Assembly: GCF_025061645.1 (NCBI RefSeq) | Contig: NZ_JANYMP010000020.1 | Coordinates: 121,859 to 185,858, forward strand | DNA from: Umezawaea endophytica | Lineage (GTDB): Bacteria > Actinomycetota > Actinomycetes > Mycobacteriales > Pseudonocardiaceae | Length of the DNA: 64,000 bases | Direction: 5' to 3' | Part shown: piece after piece, positions 41,957 through 51,224 of the stretch | Position numbering within the stretch: the stretch's first letter is position 1 | Layout of the letters: each line of letters starts with the position of its first letter | The notes under the pieces: generated by a model | What the model was told of the DNA's origin: nothing | Seen by the model: the letters and a program-made list of their open reading frames with translations, nothing else | The model's database searches: none | Made by a program: the position numbers and the translations under genes

Positions 41957-42295
41957 TCAGTGGACCGCCTCCATCCGCGCACCCGCCTCCATCCGGGCGG
42001 CGGCCGACAGGACCACGTCGAGCAGCCCAGGGAAGAGCTGCTCCAGGTCATCGCGGCGCAGCGACACCCAGCGCTGGTTGCCGCAGCACCGGGTCCGGGT
42101 GATCCCGGCCTCCCGCAGCACCCGCAGGTGTTGGGACAACGTGGATTTGGCCACGTCCACGGCCATCGCTCCGCACAGGCGCTCGCCGTCGGCCTCGATC
42201 TGCCGGACCACGGCCAGTCTGGTGGGATCGCTCAGAGCGTGGAGCACCGCCGAGAGCTCGATGGCCGGGGCCTCCGGCTCGTCCAGGTTCGGCAC
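41957..42295 (-). CDS. ArsR-family winged-helix repressor
   Basis: A 112-residue regulator: VLHALSDPTRLAVVRQIEADGERLCGAMAVDVAKSTLSQHLRVLREAGITRTRC, the full ArsR/SmtB helix-turn-helix. The metal box of ArsR/CadC (CVC in helix 3) is missing; a CC pair stands in the wing (RTRCCGNQRW), so it may sense something other than As or Cd, or a redox signal. It lies alone between parA and xerD. The target gene is not evident. Confidence 0.85.
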   Translation of the reverse strand: MPNLDEPEAPAIELSAVLHALSDPTRLAVVRQIEADGERLCGAMAVDVAKSTLSQHLRVLREAGITRTRCCGNQRWVSLRRDDLEQLFPGLLDVVLSAAARMEAGARMEAVH

Positions 42296-42388
42296 GGTTC
42301 GCGGTACCTCCCGCTCCGGTGGGACTCAGGTGCGGACACCGTACCCGCGGCTGCCGAATGATCGCTCATATTCACGAAACCCTCATTG

Positions 42389-43291
42389 TCACGAAGTGGC
42401 ACGGGGGTGCGCGGTGGCGTAGACCTCGCGCAGCGTGGTGACCGTGACCAGCGTGTACACCTGCGTCGTCGTCACCGACGCGTGGCCGAGGAGTTCTTGC
42501 ACGACGCGAACATCCGCCCCGCCCTCGAGCAGGTGGGTGGCGAAGGAATGCCTCAGGGTGTGCGGCGAGACCACCGCCGTGATGCCCGCGCGCTCGGCCG
42601 CGGTCTTGAGGACCTGCCACGCAGTCTGGCGCGACAGCCTACCGCCGCGGGCGTTGAGGAAAACCGCTGGCGTGCCACGACCTTTGGCCGCGAGACCGGG
42701 CCGGGCCCGCACGAGGTAGGTCTCCAGCGCCTGGAGCGCGGGCCTGCCGACCGGCACGAGCCGCTGCTTGCCGCCCTTGCCGTCCAGCAGCGCGGTGCGC
42801 TCCCCCGCGTCGACGTCGTCGACGTCCAGCCCGACCACCTCGGAGATCCGCGCGCCCGTCGAGTACAGCAGCTCCAGCAGCGCCCGGTCGCGCAGCGAAC
42901 GGGGGTCGTCGCCGGGGTGGGAATCCAGCAGCCGCAGCACGTCGTCGACCGGCAGCGCCTTCGGCAGGCGCCGCGGCGGCGTCGGCGGTGCGATGTCGCG
43001 GGCCGGATCGCCCGGCACGACCCCCTCGCGGTGGGCGAACCTGTGCAAACCTCGCACAGCGGACAGCGTGCGGGCCGCCGACGACGCGGCCAGGCCGCTT
43101 TCCCGCAGTGTGGCCAGGAAATCGCCGACGTGCGCCTCGGTGACGGCCGCGAGGTCCGTGACGCCGCGCGACTCGAGGTGCTCGGTATAGCGGCGGAGGT
43201 CGCGGCCGTAGGACTCCAGGGTGTTGCGCGCGGTGCCGCGTTCGACGGCCAGGTGGTCGAGGTACGTCCGCACCACGCTCGCGAGCGTCAC
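42389..43291 (-). CDS. xerD: Tyrosine recombinase XerD
   Basis: A 300-residue site-specific recombinase of full length. The N-terminal core-binding part ([26 protein letters not shown]) is followed by the catalytic domain with Arg in [14 protein letters not shown], Lys in [41 protein letters not shown] and the nucleophile Tyr in TTTQVYTLV. It resolves chromosome dimers at dif with XerC. It follows the mycobacterial order (Rv1701). Start GTG 43291 overlaps the stop of a small upstream gene (GTGA). Confidence 0.93.
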   Translation of the reverse strand: MTLASVVRTYLDHLAVERGTARNTLESYGRDLRRYTEHLESRGVTDLAAVTEAHVGDFLATLRESGLAASSAARTLSAVRGLHRFAHREGVVPGDPARDIAPPTPPRRLPKALPVDDVLRLLDSHPGDDPRSLRDRALLELLYSTGARISEVVGLDVDDVDAGERTALLDGKGGKQRLVPVGRPALQALETYLVRARPGLAAKGRGTPAVFLNARGGRLSRQTAWQVLKTAAERAGITAVVSPHTLRHSFATHLLEGGADVRVVQELLGHASVTTTQVYTLVTVTTLREVYATAHPRATS

Positions 43292-43563
43292 AGGTCCACC
43301 GCCGGGCGGGCGTGGGTGGATGGGTGGTTGGGCAGCACGGCTGGGCGGTGGTGGGCGGCTTGGCGGTCGTGCACGGCTGGGTGGTTGTGGGTGGCTTGGC
43401 GCAAACCCTTGCGCGCCAACGGCGGGTCCGCTGCCGGTCGCGGGCCGTGGTCGATCGCGGCGCCCACGGGCACTGGTCGGGGCAGCGCTCGGCGGCCGTG
43501 CCGCACCCGCTCCGCGACCCGGTTCGCGTGGTTCTCCAGCTCAGGTGGAATCCCGACCAGCAC
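43288..43563 (-). CDS. Small basic, His/Pro-rich protein upstream of xerD
   Basis: About 91 residues from GTG 43563. The start [27 protein letters not shown] is well formed; the rest is rich in His, Pro and Ala ([20 protein letters not shown]) and probably disordered. The stop overlaps xerD by GTGA, which speaks for a real gene. TACGCT lies six bases before the GTG, at the spacing of a -10 box for a leaderless message. I do not recognise a family. It could also be a chance frame over G-rich degenerate repeats. Confidence 0.4.
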   Translation of the reverse strand: MLVGIPPELENHANRVAERVRHGRRALPRPVPVGAAIDHGPRPAADPPLARKGLRQATHNHPAVHDRQAAHHRPAVLPNHPSTHARPAVDL

Positions 43564-43642
43564 TCGTCCAGCGTAGGCCGGACGTGGTGTTCCGGCGCGT
43601 TCCGGCACGGTCCACCGCACGTCATCGGTTACCGTTCCGGCC

Positions 43643-44212
43643 GTGTCAGGACCTTTCGAGCCGAACCCCGTGCGCATCGGCAACCAGCAGCGCGAAGAAG
43701 CCATCCGCGCCCTCAACGACCACTTCGCCGCCGGGCGGATCGAGATCGGCGAGTACGAGCAGCGCGTCGCGTACGCGTCGGCCGCCCAGACCATCACCGA
43801 ACTGGGCTCCCTCTTCGCCGACCTGCCCCAACCCCACCCCCCGTTCCTGCTCGCCCCACCCCCACCGCAGTACGGCACGGCCTACGCACCCCCACCCGCG
43901 TACACGCCCCCGTCGGGTTACGGCCCCGCACCGGGCTACGGCACGGCACCGGGCTACCAGGTGCCGTTCGCGCCGTACGGCATCGACCCGCTGACCGGCT
44001 ACCCGCTCTCGGACAAGTCCAAGGTCGTCGCGGGCGTGCTGCAACTGTTCGTCGGCTACTTCGGCGTGGGCCGCTTCTACATGGGCGACACGACCATCGG
44101 CATCGCCCAGCTCCTCACGTGCGGCGGCTGCGGCATCTGGGCACTCGTCGACGGCATCCTGCTGCTGGTCAACGGCGGCACGGACGCCCAGGGCCGACGC
44201 CTACGCGACTAG
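43643..44212 (+). CDS. DUF1707 plus TM2-domain membrane protein
   Basis: A 189-residue protein from GTG 43643. Residues about 10-62 are a DUF1707 domain (VRIGNQQREEAIRALNDHFAAGRIEIGEYEQRV, ITELGSLFADLP). A Pro/Tyr/Gly-rich linker follows (YGTAPGYQ repeats). Residues about 125-180 are a TM2 domain with two helices (AGVLQLFVGYFGVGRFYMGDTTIGIAQLL, GIWALVDGILLLVNGG). TM2 proteins are small membrane proteins of unclear role. It is tail to tail with the DUF2752 gene (12-bp overlap). Both are extra to the conserved xerD-NUDIX order. Confidence 0.85.
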   Translation: MSGPFEPNPVRIGNQQREEAIRALNDHFAAGRIEIGEYEQRVAYASAAQTITELGSLFADLPQPHPPFLLAPPPPQYGTAYAPPPAYTPPSGYGPAPGYGTAPGYQVPFAPYGIDPLTGYPLSDKSKVVAGVLQLFVGYFGVGRFYMGDTTIGIAQLLTCGGCGIWALVDGILLLVNGGTDAQGRRLRD

Positions 44213-44596
44213 GTTCCGCACCACACCCCAGACCAGCCCGACCACGATCACGACCTGACCCACGCGCGGGGAGACCTGGGGTGGTTTGGTGTTCCGGCGG
44301 TCCGCCTGGAACCACCTCAGCCAGAGCCAGGCGAAGAGCGGGAGCCCGGCGATGAGCATCACGGGGTTGAAGTGCCAGGCGGCGGCGAGGTCGCCGTGGA
44401 GAAGTGAGTAGACCATGCGGGTGGAGCCGCAGGCCGGGCAGTCGAGACCGGTGAGCCAGTTGAACGGGCAGCGGGGAAGCCAGGAGCCGGGGCGGGTGGG
44501 GTCGGTGAAGTACACCGCGGCTGCTGCCCCGGAGGCGGCCAGGAGGGCTCCGATGGGGCCGGTGACGACTTTCCGCAACCGCGCGACAACAGTCAT
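44201..44596 (-). CDS. DUF2752 membrane protein
   Basis: A 131-residue protein with about three helices (GPIGALLAASGAAAAVYF, FNPVMLIAGLPLFAWLWLRW, VGQVVIVVGLVWGVV). The DUF2752 signature is present: CPFNWLTGLDCPACGSTRM, then HGDLAAAWHFNPVML. Family function is unknown. TM2 and DUF2752 genes often lie together in actinobacteria, as here. Confidence 0.85.
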   Translation of the reverse strand: MTVVARLRKVVTGPIGALLAASGAAAAVYFTDPTRPGSWLPRCPFNWLTGLDCPACGSTRMVYSLLHGDLAAAWHFNPVMLIAGLPLFAWLWLRWFQADRRNTKPPQVSPRVGQVVIVVGLVWGVVRNLVA

Positions 44597-44710
44597 GACA
44601 CCCCTTTCGGGGATGAGTCTGGCTTAGTGGGGTGGGGATTGGGAGGGCGGGCGGGGAGTGGTGGGGCTCGCGGGTGGGCTTGGCGGTGCACTTCGATGTG
44701 GGAGCGCCTG

Positions 44711-44905
44711 GCTGGACCTGCCCCTCACCGTGGAAGCACTCACCCGGACCTGCCGCAGCCCTCGCTGTGGACGCATCCATCTGGACCTGCCGCAGCCCTC
44801 ACCGTGGACGCTCGCAACTGGACCTGCCACTGCCCTCACCGTGGACGCTCGCAACCCGGCCTTGTCCCTGCCCCTCACCGTGGAAGCACGCAACCGGACC
44901 GGACC
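44711..44905. repeat. Tandem repeat, about five copies of a 37-39 bp unit
   Basis: Imperfect units with the core CTGGACCTGCC..., CCCTCACCGTGGA and CGCTCGCAA follow each other with no spacer. Copies differ by a few bases and by 1-5 bp in length, so no frame is kept. It lies in the gene-free stretch upstream of the DUF2752 gene. It is not a CRISPR array: no unique spacers. Confidence 0.8.
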
Positions 44906-44961
44906 TACCCAACTAACCCGCCACACACTTCCCCCGCCGCCCCCATCCCCAGCGCCCTTCG

Positions 44962-45016
44962 TGTCTCTTTCGCTTTGTCAAGGCATCTTTCCCGCCTTGA
45001 CAAAGCGAAAGAGACA
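44962..45016. repeat. Perfect 23-bp inverted repeat with 9-base loop
   Basis: The left arm is 44962-44984 (begins TGTCTCTTTCGC) and the right arm 44994-45016 (ends GCGAAAGAGACA); the loop is ATCTTTCCC. A bulged A lets the stem go a few bases further. The arms are AT-richer than the surroundings. It could be a terminator, an inverted-repeat element or the relic of an insertion. Confidence 0.85.
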
Positions 45017-45115
45017 TCGAAACAATTGCGCGAGCGGGGTGGCGGGGGAACCCCTCAAAGACATACCCGTGGGTCACAGCGTGGTACAGCAACGCACCGA
45101 ACTCCCAGCGGCGAT

Positions 45116-45233
45116 GTGGCCGATTTGACTTGGGGCCCCTAGATTTGCCCCTTCGCCGGACAATAAAGGGCAGAGGTGAAGCTGCCGTCCGGCGCAAGTT
45201 TAAGGGGCAAATCCCCCAAGTAAAATCGGCCAC
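45116..45233. repeat. 118-bp palindromic repeat, copy 2 (inverted relative to copy 1)
   Basis: It begins GTGGCCGATTTGACTTGGGG and ends CCCCCAAGTAAAATCGGCCAC. Its reverse complement differs from the copy at 13664-13781 only at two positions, which pair in the stem (T-A in copy 1, C-G in copy 2). The flank 45234-45270 is also related to the matching flank of copy 1. No target-site duplication is clear. Confidence 0.9.
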
Positions 45234-45279
45234 GCTGCGTAGACGGCGTCCGGCTTCGTAGGTGGTAGGCAACAAGAGC

Positions 45280-45329
45280 AAAAAAGAACCACCGCGAGCC
45301 TCGGGGCCGCCCTACCGAACGGCCCCGAG
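45280..45329 (-). terminator. Hairpin after the NUDIX gene
   Basis: CTCGGGGCCG (45300-45309) pairs with CGGCCCCGAG (45320-45329), loop of 10. Read on the minus strand it starts 5 bp after the NUDIX stop. A T6 run lies 14 bases beyond the stem. It probably ends the transcript that includes pyrG and the NUDIX gene. Confidence 0.65.
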
Positions 45330-45334
45330 TCCTC

Positions 45335-45961
45335 TCACGACGTAGATCGAGCCGCGAACGTATGCGGCCGGTCCGGCCAAGGCGCGTCCGCCGGCCGGGC
45401 TTCTGCCCCCGCCACAACGGCTTGTGCCGCCAACAACCCACCCACCGCCGCCCCGTTCACGATCTCCCCGGCCAAAGCCATCCGCACAGCCTCAGCCAAC
45501 GGCACGCGGCGGATCACCAGATCGGCTTCCTCGTCCCCCTGCAACTCACGCTCCACAGTGGACAACCCCTGGGCCAGGAACACCCGCACCACTTCATCCG
45601 TGAACCCCGGCGAAGCCGCGACATCGACCAAAGTGGACCATCGAGCAGCGTCCAATCCGACTTCCTCGGCCAGTTCCCGCCGAGCGCCCTCCACCGGTAC
45701 CTCGTCCGGCGAGTCCAGCAGACCGGCGGGGAGTTCCCACAGCCGGTGGCCGAGGGGGTGTCGGTACTGGTGGATCAGGACGACCTGGCCGTCGTCGTCC
45801 AAGGCCACGACGGCGACCGCGCCCAGGTGTTCCACGACTTCGCGTAGTGCTGTTCCGCCGCCGGGCATGGCCACCTCGTCGACGCGGAGGCCGACGACTC
45901 GGCCGATGTGCACGTCGCGTGAGGAAACCGTGCGGAACTCGTGGGAGCCCGCGGCCGTCAT
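45335..45961 (-). CDS. NUDIX hydrolase, ADP-ribose pyrophosphatase type
   Basis: About 208 residues from ATG 45961. The NUDIX box is complete in [27 protein letters not shown], i.e. G-x5-E-x7-REUxEE-like with the metal-binding Glu residues. Around it, [21 protein letters not shown] is typical of ADP-ribose pyrophosphatases. It hydrolyses ADP-ribose or a related nucleoside diphosphate. The start overlaps pyrG by ATGA. It corresponds to Rv1700. Confidence 0.9.
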   Translation of the reverse strand: MTAAGSHEFRTVSSRDVHIGRVVGLRVDEVAMPGGGTALREVVEHLGAVAVVALDDDGQVVLIHQYRHPLGHRLWELPAGLLDSPDEVPVEGARRELAEEVGLDAARWSTLVDVAASPGFTDEVVRVFLAQGLSTVERELQGDEEADLVIRRVPLAEAVRMALAGEIVNGAAVGGLLAAQAVVAGAEARPADAPWPDRPHTFAARSTS

Positions 45962-47655
45962 TTCGCGCCCGCGGTGGTGATTTCGGCCAGTTCGACCGGG
46001 AGGCGGTCGGCCAGGCGGTAGTCGAGTGCCGCGCGCACGAATGCCGCGAACAGCGGGTGCGGCTTGGTGGGGCGGGACTTCAGTTCGGGGTGTGCCTGGG
46101 TTGCCACGAAGAACGGGTGGACCTTGGCGGGTAGTTCGACGAATTCCACCAGGCGGCCGTCGGGGGACGTGCCGGAGAAGACCAAGCCCGCCTTGGAGAG
46201 CTTGTCGCGGTAGGCGTTGTTGACCTCGTAGCGGTGGCGGTGGCGTTCGGAGACCTCGTTCACGCCGTACGCCCGCGCGACGACCGAGCCGGGGATCAGC
46301 TTGGCCGGGTACGCGCCCAAGCGCATCGTGCCGCCCATGTCGCGTTCGCCGGACACCACGTCCTGCTGGTCGGCCATCGTGGAGATGACGGGCGTGCCGC
46401 CCTCCTCGAACTCGGCCGAGCCCGCGTCCTTGATGCCCGCGAGGTTGCGGGCCGACTCGATGACCATGCACTGGAGGCCCAGGCACAGGCCGAGCACGGG
46501 GATGCCCCTGGTGCGGGCGTAGGTGATGGCGCCGATCTTGCCCTCGATGCCGCGGACGCCGAAACCGCCGGGCACGAGGACGGCGTCGAGGCCCGCGAGG
46601 GCGTGGGACGCGCCCTGCGGGGTCTCGCACTCGTCGGACGGGACCCAGACGACCTCGACCTTGGCGCGGTGGGCGAAACCGCCCGCGCGCAGGGCCTCGG
46701 TGACCGACAGGTAGGCGTCCGGCAGGTCGACGTACTTGCCGACCAGCGCGACCCGCACGGTCTCGGTGGGGTTGTGGACGCGGTCCAGCAGGTCGCCCCA
46801 CACGGTCCAGTCGACGTCGCGGAACGGCAGGTCGAGCCTGCGGACCACGTACGCGTCGAGGCCCTCGCCGTGCAGGACCTTGGGGATGTCGTAGATCGAC
46901 CGGGCGTCGACGGCCGCCACGACGGCGTCCGTGTCGACGTCGCACATGAGCGCGATCTTGCGCTTGAGGGCGTCCGGGATCTCGCGGTCCGCCCGGCACA
47001 CGATCGCGTCGGGCTGGATGCCGATGTTGCGCAGCGCGGCGACGGAGTGCTGCGTCGGCTTGGTCTTCAGCTCACCGGACGGCGCCAGGTAGGGCACCAG
47101 CGACACGTGCAGGAAGAACACGTTGTCGCGGCCCACGTCGTGGCGCACCTGCCGCGCGGCCTCCAGGAACGGCAGCGACTCGATGTCGCCGACGGTGCCG
47201 CCGACCTCGGTGATGACGACGTCCGGCACCAGGCCCTCGGCGTCCGGCTCGGCCATCGCGCGGATGCGGCGCTTGATCTCGTCCGTGATGTGCGGGATCA
47301 CCTGCACCGTGTCGCCCAGGTACTCGCCGCGCCGCTCCTTGGCGATCACCTCGGAGTACACCTGGCCGGTCGTGACGTTCGCCTCGCCGGACAGGTCACG
47401 CGCGAGGAAGCGCTCGTAGTGGCCGATGTCCAGGTCCGTCTCGGCGCCGTCGTCGGTGACGAACACCTCGCCGTGCTGGAACGGGTTCATCGTGCCGGGG
47501 TCGACGTTGAGGTAGGGGTCGAGCTTCTGCATGGTCACCCGCAGACCACGGGAAGTCAGCAACTGGCCGAGGCTGGAAGCCGTGAGCCCCTTGCCCAAGG
47601 AGGACGCGACGCCTCCGGTGACGAAGACGTGCTTGGTGGTACGTGCTTGAAGCAC
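45958..47655 (-). CDS. pyrG: CTP synthase
   Basis: About 565 residues from GTG 47655 or the TTG directly before it (GGGAG upstream); longer in-frame starts to 47757 exist but add non-conserved residues. The synthetase domain starts [25 protein letters not shown] with the P-loop, then [39 protein letters not shown]. The glutaminase domain has the nucleophile Cys in [14 protein letters not shown] and the His-Pro-Glu in [12 protein letters not shown]. It makes CTP from UTP, ATP and glutamine. It corresponds to Rv1699 and overlaps the NUDIX gene. Confidence 0.95.
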   Translation of the reverse strand: MLQARTTKHVFVTGGVASSLGKGLTASSLGQLLTSRGLRVTMQKLDPYLNVDPGTMNPFQHGEVFVTDDGAETDLDIGHYERFLARDLSGEANVTTGQVYSEVIAKERRGEYLGDTVQVIPHITDEIKRRIRAMAEPDAEGLVPDVVITEVGGTVGDIESLPFLEAARQVRHDVGRDNVFFLHVSLVPYLAPSGELKTKPTQHSVAALRNIGIQPDAIVCRADREIPDALKRKIALMCDVDTDAVVAAVDARSIYDIPKVLHGEGLDAYVVRRLDLPFRDVDWTVWGDLLDRVHNPTETVRVALVGKYVDLPDAYLSVTEALRAGGFAHRAKVEVVWVPSDECETPQGASHALAGLDAVLVPGGFGVRGIEGKIGAITYARTRGIPVLGLCLGLQCMVIESARNLAGIKDAGSAEFEEGGTPVISTMADQQDVVSGERDMGGTMRLGAYPAKLIPGSVVARAYGVNEVSERHRHRYEVNNAYRDKLSKAGLVFSGTSPDGRLVEFVELPAKVHPFFVATQAHPELKSRPTKPHPLFAAFVRAALDYRLADRLPVELAEITTAGAK

Positions 47656-47783
47656 CAACGAGGCTCCCGTGGTCTGAAAGATTTCCGAAAGGGGATAACC
47701 CCTGTCCACGGGCCACAACGCTAACATGCGCGAACCGGAACCCGCCGCACGCACCACGCAAGCACATCACTCGAATGGCTTAA

Positions 47784-48722
47784 TCAGCCGGACTGACCTG
47801 GTGACGGGGCCTCGGCGTTGCCCGCGACGCCGTAGCGACCGGCCTTGCCGTCGAGCTGCTCACGCAGCGCGAGCACGGTGACGACGCGGCCCGCGGCCGA
47901 GTCGACGTTGTCGACGGTCGACAGCACCGACGTGGCCGCCGTGTCGGCCCGGACGACGCCGATGCCGCCGGTGCCGTTCGCCGAGCCCTCGCCGCCCGCC
48001 AGCACAGCGCCCGCGCCGGAGCGGTCGAGCTGGATGGCGAACCTGGCGATCGTGGCGGCACGGTCACCGGCCGAGTCGCCGACGACGTCGCCGCCGGTGA
48101 GCACGACCGCGAGCTGGGCGGGCCGCAGGCCCTGGCCGGGCTTCACGAAACCCGCGCCCGACAGTCCGCCGAGCGCGGAGGCGATCTCGTCGGCGCTGGC
48201 CTGCGGCTCGTTGGTGTCCTTGTTGAGCAGCAGCAGCGTGCCGAGCAGGCCGCCCGCGCGGGTGCCGGGGTCGGACGCGGTGGGCAACTGGGTGCCCGCG
48301 GGTTGCAGGCGGGCGACCAGGTCGCGGAGCTGGTCGGCCTTGTGCGGGTCGACGAAGGAGTCGGTGAGCTGGAGCTCGCCGGTGACGGTGGCGCCCGCGG
48401 CCCGCAGCAGCGCGGCCAGCGAGTCGCGGTCGCCGGGGCGCGCGTCGGCGGTGGTGACCAGCACGACCGTGCGGTCGGCGAGCTGGCCCTTGACCGACAG
48501 CGGGCCGACCGAGGTGGCGAAGCGGTCCGCCTCGACCAGTTCGGCGTTCAGCCCGTTGCGCTCGGCCTGGAGGTCGACGACCTGCTTGCCCAGCGCGCCG
48601 TTGTCGTCGCTCAGCCCGGACAGCAGCCTGCTGCTGATGGCCGTCGACCCGAGCACGACGCCCACCGCGAGCGCCAGGAAGACGGCCGTGATCGAGACGA
48701 TGTGGTACCGCAAGGAGATCAA
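47784..48722 (-). CDS. mctB: MctB-like outer-envelope copper transport protein
   Basis: About 312 residues from TTG 48722, giving the family start ISLRYHIVSITAVFLALAVGVVLGS, a membrane helix. Then a coiled-coil-like stretch (LGKQVVDLQAERNGLNAELVEADRF) and a mixed domain (DRTVVLVTTADA, GLRPAQLAVVLTGG, RFAIQLDRSGAGAVLAGG). MctB (Rv1698) was linked to copper efflux and envelope integrity in mycobacteria. The start overlaps the steA stop (TTGA). The TTG start is chosen because no ATG or GTG fits the conserved N-terminus. Confidence 0.88.
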   Translation of the reverse strand: MISLRYHIVSITAVFLALAVGVVLGSTAISSRLLSGLSDDNGALGKQVVDLQAERNGLNAELVEADRFATSVGPLSVKGQLADRTVVLVTTADARPGDRDSLAALLRAAGATVTGELQLTDSFVDPHKADQLRDLVARLQPAGTQLPTASDPGTRAGGLLGTLLLLNKDTNEPQASADEIASALGGLSGAGFVKPGQGLRPAQLAVVLTGGDVVGDSAGDRAATIARFAIQLDRSGAGAVLAGGEGSANGTGGIGVVRADTAATSVLSTVDNVDSAAGRVVTVLALREQLDGKAGRYGVAGNAEAPSPGQSG

Positions 48723-49903
48723 GAGAACAACCCCTTCGACCAGTCGGTGACGGTGCGGAACGCGTCGACGGCGATGTCGACGTAGACGTGGCCGACGCCG
48801 GACACGGCCACCGCGGCGACCATCGCGAGGACGGCGGCCAGCACCAGCAGGAGGATCACGCCGAACGAGACCCGGCTGCGGTGCAGGGTGGCGACGGCCT
48901 CGCCGTCGACCAGCTTGCTGCCGAGCTTGAGCCGGGTGAGGAACGTGGACGGGTTGGAGCCCGAGTGGCCGCGGTCGAGGAACTCCCGCAGGCCCGCCTG
49001 GACGCCGACGGTCACGACGAGGCTCGCGCCGTGGGCCTCCGCGATGAGCAGCGCGAGGTCCTCGGCGTTGCCGGACGACGGGAACGTCACCGCGCCGATG
49101 CCGAGGTCCTGGATGCGCTCCAGGCCGGGCGCGTGGCCGTCGGTCTGCGCGGGCACGACGACCTCCTTGCCCGCCTTGAGGGTCGCGGTGCCGATGCCGT
49201 CCGGGTCGCCGACGATGACGTCCGGCTGGTAGCCCGCGTCGAACAGGGTGTCCGCGCCGGTGTCGACGCCGACCAGCACCGGCCGGTACTCGCGGATGTA
49301 CTTGCGCAGCCGCCGCAGCTCGACGGCGTGGCTCGGCCCGCCCGCGACGACCAGCACCTGCCGGTCGCGCATCGGCACGTACAGCTCGGGCACGCCGATG
49401 CCGTCGAGCACGAGCGCGCGTTCGCGGCGCAGGAACTCGATCGTGTTGGCGGAGAACGCCTCGAGCTGCGCGGCCATGCCCGCCTTGGCCTCGATCATGG
49501 CGTCGGCGATCGACTCGGCGCTCTGCTCGTCGCCGCGCGCGACCTCGGTCTCGCCCGCGTAGACGACGCCGTCGAGCAGCCGCAGCCTCGTGCCGTCCTT
49601 GACGTCGCGCAGCACCGAGCTGCCGACGTTGTCGATGAGCGGGATGCCCGCCTCGATCAGCAGTTCCGGCCCCAGGTTGGGGAACCGGCCGGAGATCGAC
49701 GGCGACGCGTTCACCACCCCGACCACCTCGGCGGCGACGAGCGCCTCCGCCGTGCGGCGGTCGATGTCGACCTGGTCGAGGACCGCGACGTCGCCCGGAC
49801 TCAGCCGCCTCAGCAGGTCGCCAGCGCGGCGATCGACCCGAGCGACGCCGATGACGCCCGGCAGGTCGTGGTTCGTGCGGCTGAGCAACCCGGAGAGCTT
49901 CAT
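48719..49903 (-). CDS. steA: Cytokinetic ring protein SteA
   Basis: A 394-residue protein matching actinobacterial SteA (Rv1697). It starts MKLSGLLSRTNHDLPGVIGVARVDRRAGDLLRRLSPGDVAVLDQ; the body has a thiamin-pyrophosphokinase-like fold (VLVGVDTGADTLFDAGYQPDVIVGDPDGI, ALLIAEAHGASLVVTVG). A C-terminal membrane helix (FGVILLLVLAAVLAMVAAVAV) precedes about 30 residues outside. With its partner SteB it activates cell-wall hydrolysis at division in corynebacteria; MctB stands in the partner place. It lies 63 bp after the array of four membrane proteins. Confidence 0.9.
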   Translation of the reverse strand: MKLSGLLSRTNHDLPGVIGVARVDRRAGDLLRRLSPGDVAVLDQVDIDRRTAEALVAAEVVGVVNASPSISGRFPNLGPELLIEAGIPLIDNVGSSVLRDVKDGTRLRLLDGVVYAGETEVARGDEQSAESIADAMIEAKAGMAAQLEAFSANTIEFLRRERALVLDGIGVPELYVPMRDRQVLVVAGGPSHAVELRRLRKYIREYRPVLVGVDTGADTLFDAGYQPDVIVGDPDGIGTATLKAGKEVVVPAQTDGHAPGLERIQDLGIGAVTFPSSGNAEDLALLIAEAHGASLVVTVGVQAGLREFLDRGHSGSNPSTFLTRLKLGSKLVDGEAVATLHRSRVSFGVILLLVLAAVLAMVAAVAVSGVGHVYVDIAVDAFRTVTDWSKGLFS

Positions 49904-49966
49904 GCGTCCGATGGTGGCTGATCCACCGGCGGGTGACGGGGTGCCACGCCGACCGGTATGAGCAGC

Positions 49967-50554
49967 TCAGCCGGGTGATGATTCCTCTGTGGACACTGAT
50001 GGGTGAATCGGGATACCCATCGGAGGGGTATCGGTGTCGTCGTCGTCCGGAAGCTGGTAGACGGGCTCCTCCGGTCGTCGCTGGACCAGGAGGCACCCCG
50101 CCACCGCCACGACGGCCGCGACCACCAGCAGCCACATCCCGCTGCCCGCGGTGGCCACCAGCTTCCCCCCGACGAGGTCGCTCGTCTCGGTCGACGCCAG
50201 GACGTTCTGCCCGACGGACCACACCGCGCCGACGAGCAGCCCGGCCGCCGCGACCGAGCCCACCCGTGCCGCGAGCGCCACCCGAGCCGGGAGCCGGGCC
50301 GACGCGAGCACCAGGACCGCGGTGAGCACCAGCAGAGCCGCGGCCACGACCACGGGCACGCCGAACAGGACCTTGGCGTCCTCGGTCGCGGTCACCCCGT
50401 CGGGAGTGGTGTACTCGCTGGCCCACAGGGTCACCCGGTACGCGGACCGGTACCCGCTGTCGATCCGCGTCGTCTCGTACAGCGGCCTGCTCGAGCCCGC
50501 CGCCGTCAGCACCGCGCCCGCGAGCAGGGCGGTCACCCCCACGACCCGCCTCAC
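49967..50554 (-). CDS. Membrane protein of the recN-steA array, paralogue 4
   Basis: About 195 residues from GTG 50554, overlapping the upstream paralogue by GTGA. Four membrane helices are seen: VVGVTALLAGAVLTAAG, FGVPVVVAAALLVLTAVLVLA, VGSVAAAGLLVGAVWSVG, and MWLLVVAAVVAVAGCLL. The first loop has SRPLYETTRI, like the LPLYQETRT of paralogue 1. A short cytoplasmic tail carries VYQLPDDDDTD. The family is unknown to me. Four such genes lie in a row. Confidence 0.75.
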   Translation of the reverse strand: MRRVVGVTALLAGAVLTAAGSSRPLYETTRIDSGYRSAYRVTLWASEYTTPDGVTATEDAKVLFGVPVVVAAALLVLTAVLVLASARLPARVALAARVGSVAAAGLLVGAVWSVGQNVLASTETSDLVGGKLVATAGSGMWLLVVAAVVAVAGCLLVQRRPEEPVYQLPDDDDTDTPPMGIPIHPSVSTEESSPG

Positions 50555-51171
50555 GAGCCACCACCTCCGGTGCCCTCGGGGTCCTCGGGCAGGTCCTCGT
50601 CGGGCAGCCGGTAGACGACCACGCCCGTCGGCTCGGGTCGGGCGACGGACGCCTGGCCCGGCCAGTGCTGCGCCAGCACGCCTCCCGCCAGCGCGACGAC
50701 GCAGGCGACCACGAGCGTCGCCATGCCCGAGCCGGCGGACGACGTGACGGCGGTGGTGTCCTCCCTCGAGGACGCCACCAGCACGAGTTGACCAACGGTC
50801 CACACGGAACCGGTGAGGACGGCGGCCGAACCGATCGCGGCGACGCTCGTGGGCCCGGCGAACCGGGCCGGGAGCCGGGGCGCGGCCAGCACCAGCACCG
50901 CCGACACCGCGAGCAGCACCGCGGCGACGACCACCGGCACCCCGTAGCGGACCCCGCCCACGTCGTCGATCTGGACGTCCACCGACGACTCGAAGCCCCA
51001 CAGGGTCATCGTGAACGTCTCCTGGTCCCCGGTGAAGGAGAGCACCTGGACGAACACCGGCAGCGTCGCCCCGACGGCCGCGAGCGCGGCGCCCGCGCCC
51101 AGCGCGATCCCGCCGACGACGCGCCTCACGCGCCCCGGCCGGGGTCCTTCGTCGACGCTCGCCCGTTCCAC
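50551..51171 (-). CDS. Membrane protein of the recN-steA array, paralogue 3
   Basis: About 206 residues from GTG 51171 (GGGGGAG directly upstream). Four helices: VVGGIALGAGAALAAVGA, YGVPVVVAAVLLAVSAVLVLA, VAAIGSAAVLTGSVWTVG, and MATLVVACVVALAGGVLAQHW. The tail holds VVVYRLPDEDLPED, the shared LPD motif of the array. It is separated by 54 bp from paralogue 2 and overlaps paralogue 4. Function unknown. Confidence 0.75.
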   Translation of the reverse strand: MERASVDEGPRPGRVRRVVGGIALGAGAALAAVGATLPVFVQVLSFTGDQETFTMTLWGFESSVDVQIDDVGGVRYGVPVVVAAVLLAVSAVLVLAAPRLPARFAGPTSVAAIGSAAVLTGSVWTVGQLVLVASSREDTTAVTSSAGSGMATLVVACVVALAGGVLAQHWPGQASVARPEPTGVVVYRLPDEDLPEDPEGTGGGGS

Positions 51172-51224
51172 CGCTCCCCCAAGTCGATCGGCCCACCACC
51201 CACCCTGTCCGAACGACCACCGGG

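Noticed and set aside
42389..43291. Integrase of a genomic island or prophage
   Set aside because: It is full-length XerD in its conserved chromosomal neighbourhood; no att duplication or phage gene is near.
44711..44905. CRISPR array
   Set aside because: Units of 37-39 bp follow each other without spacers, and no cas gene is near.
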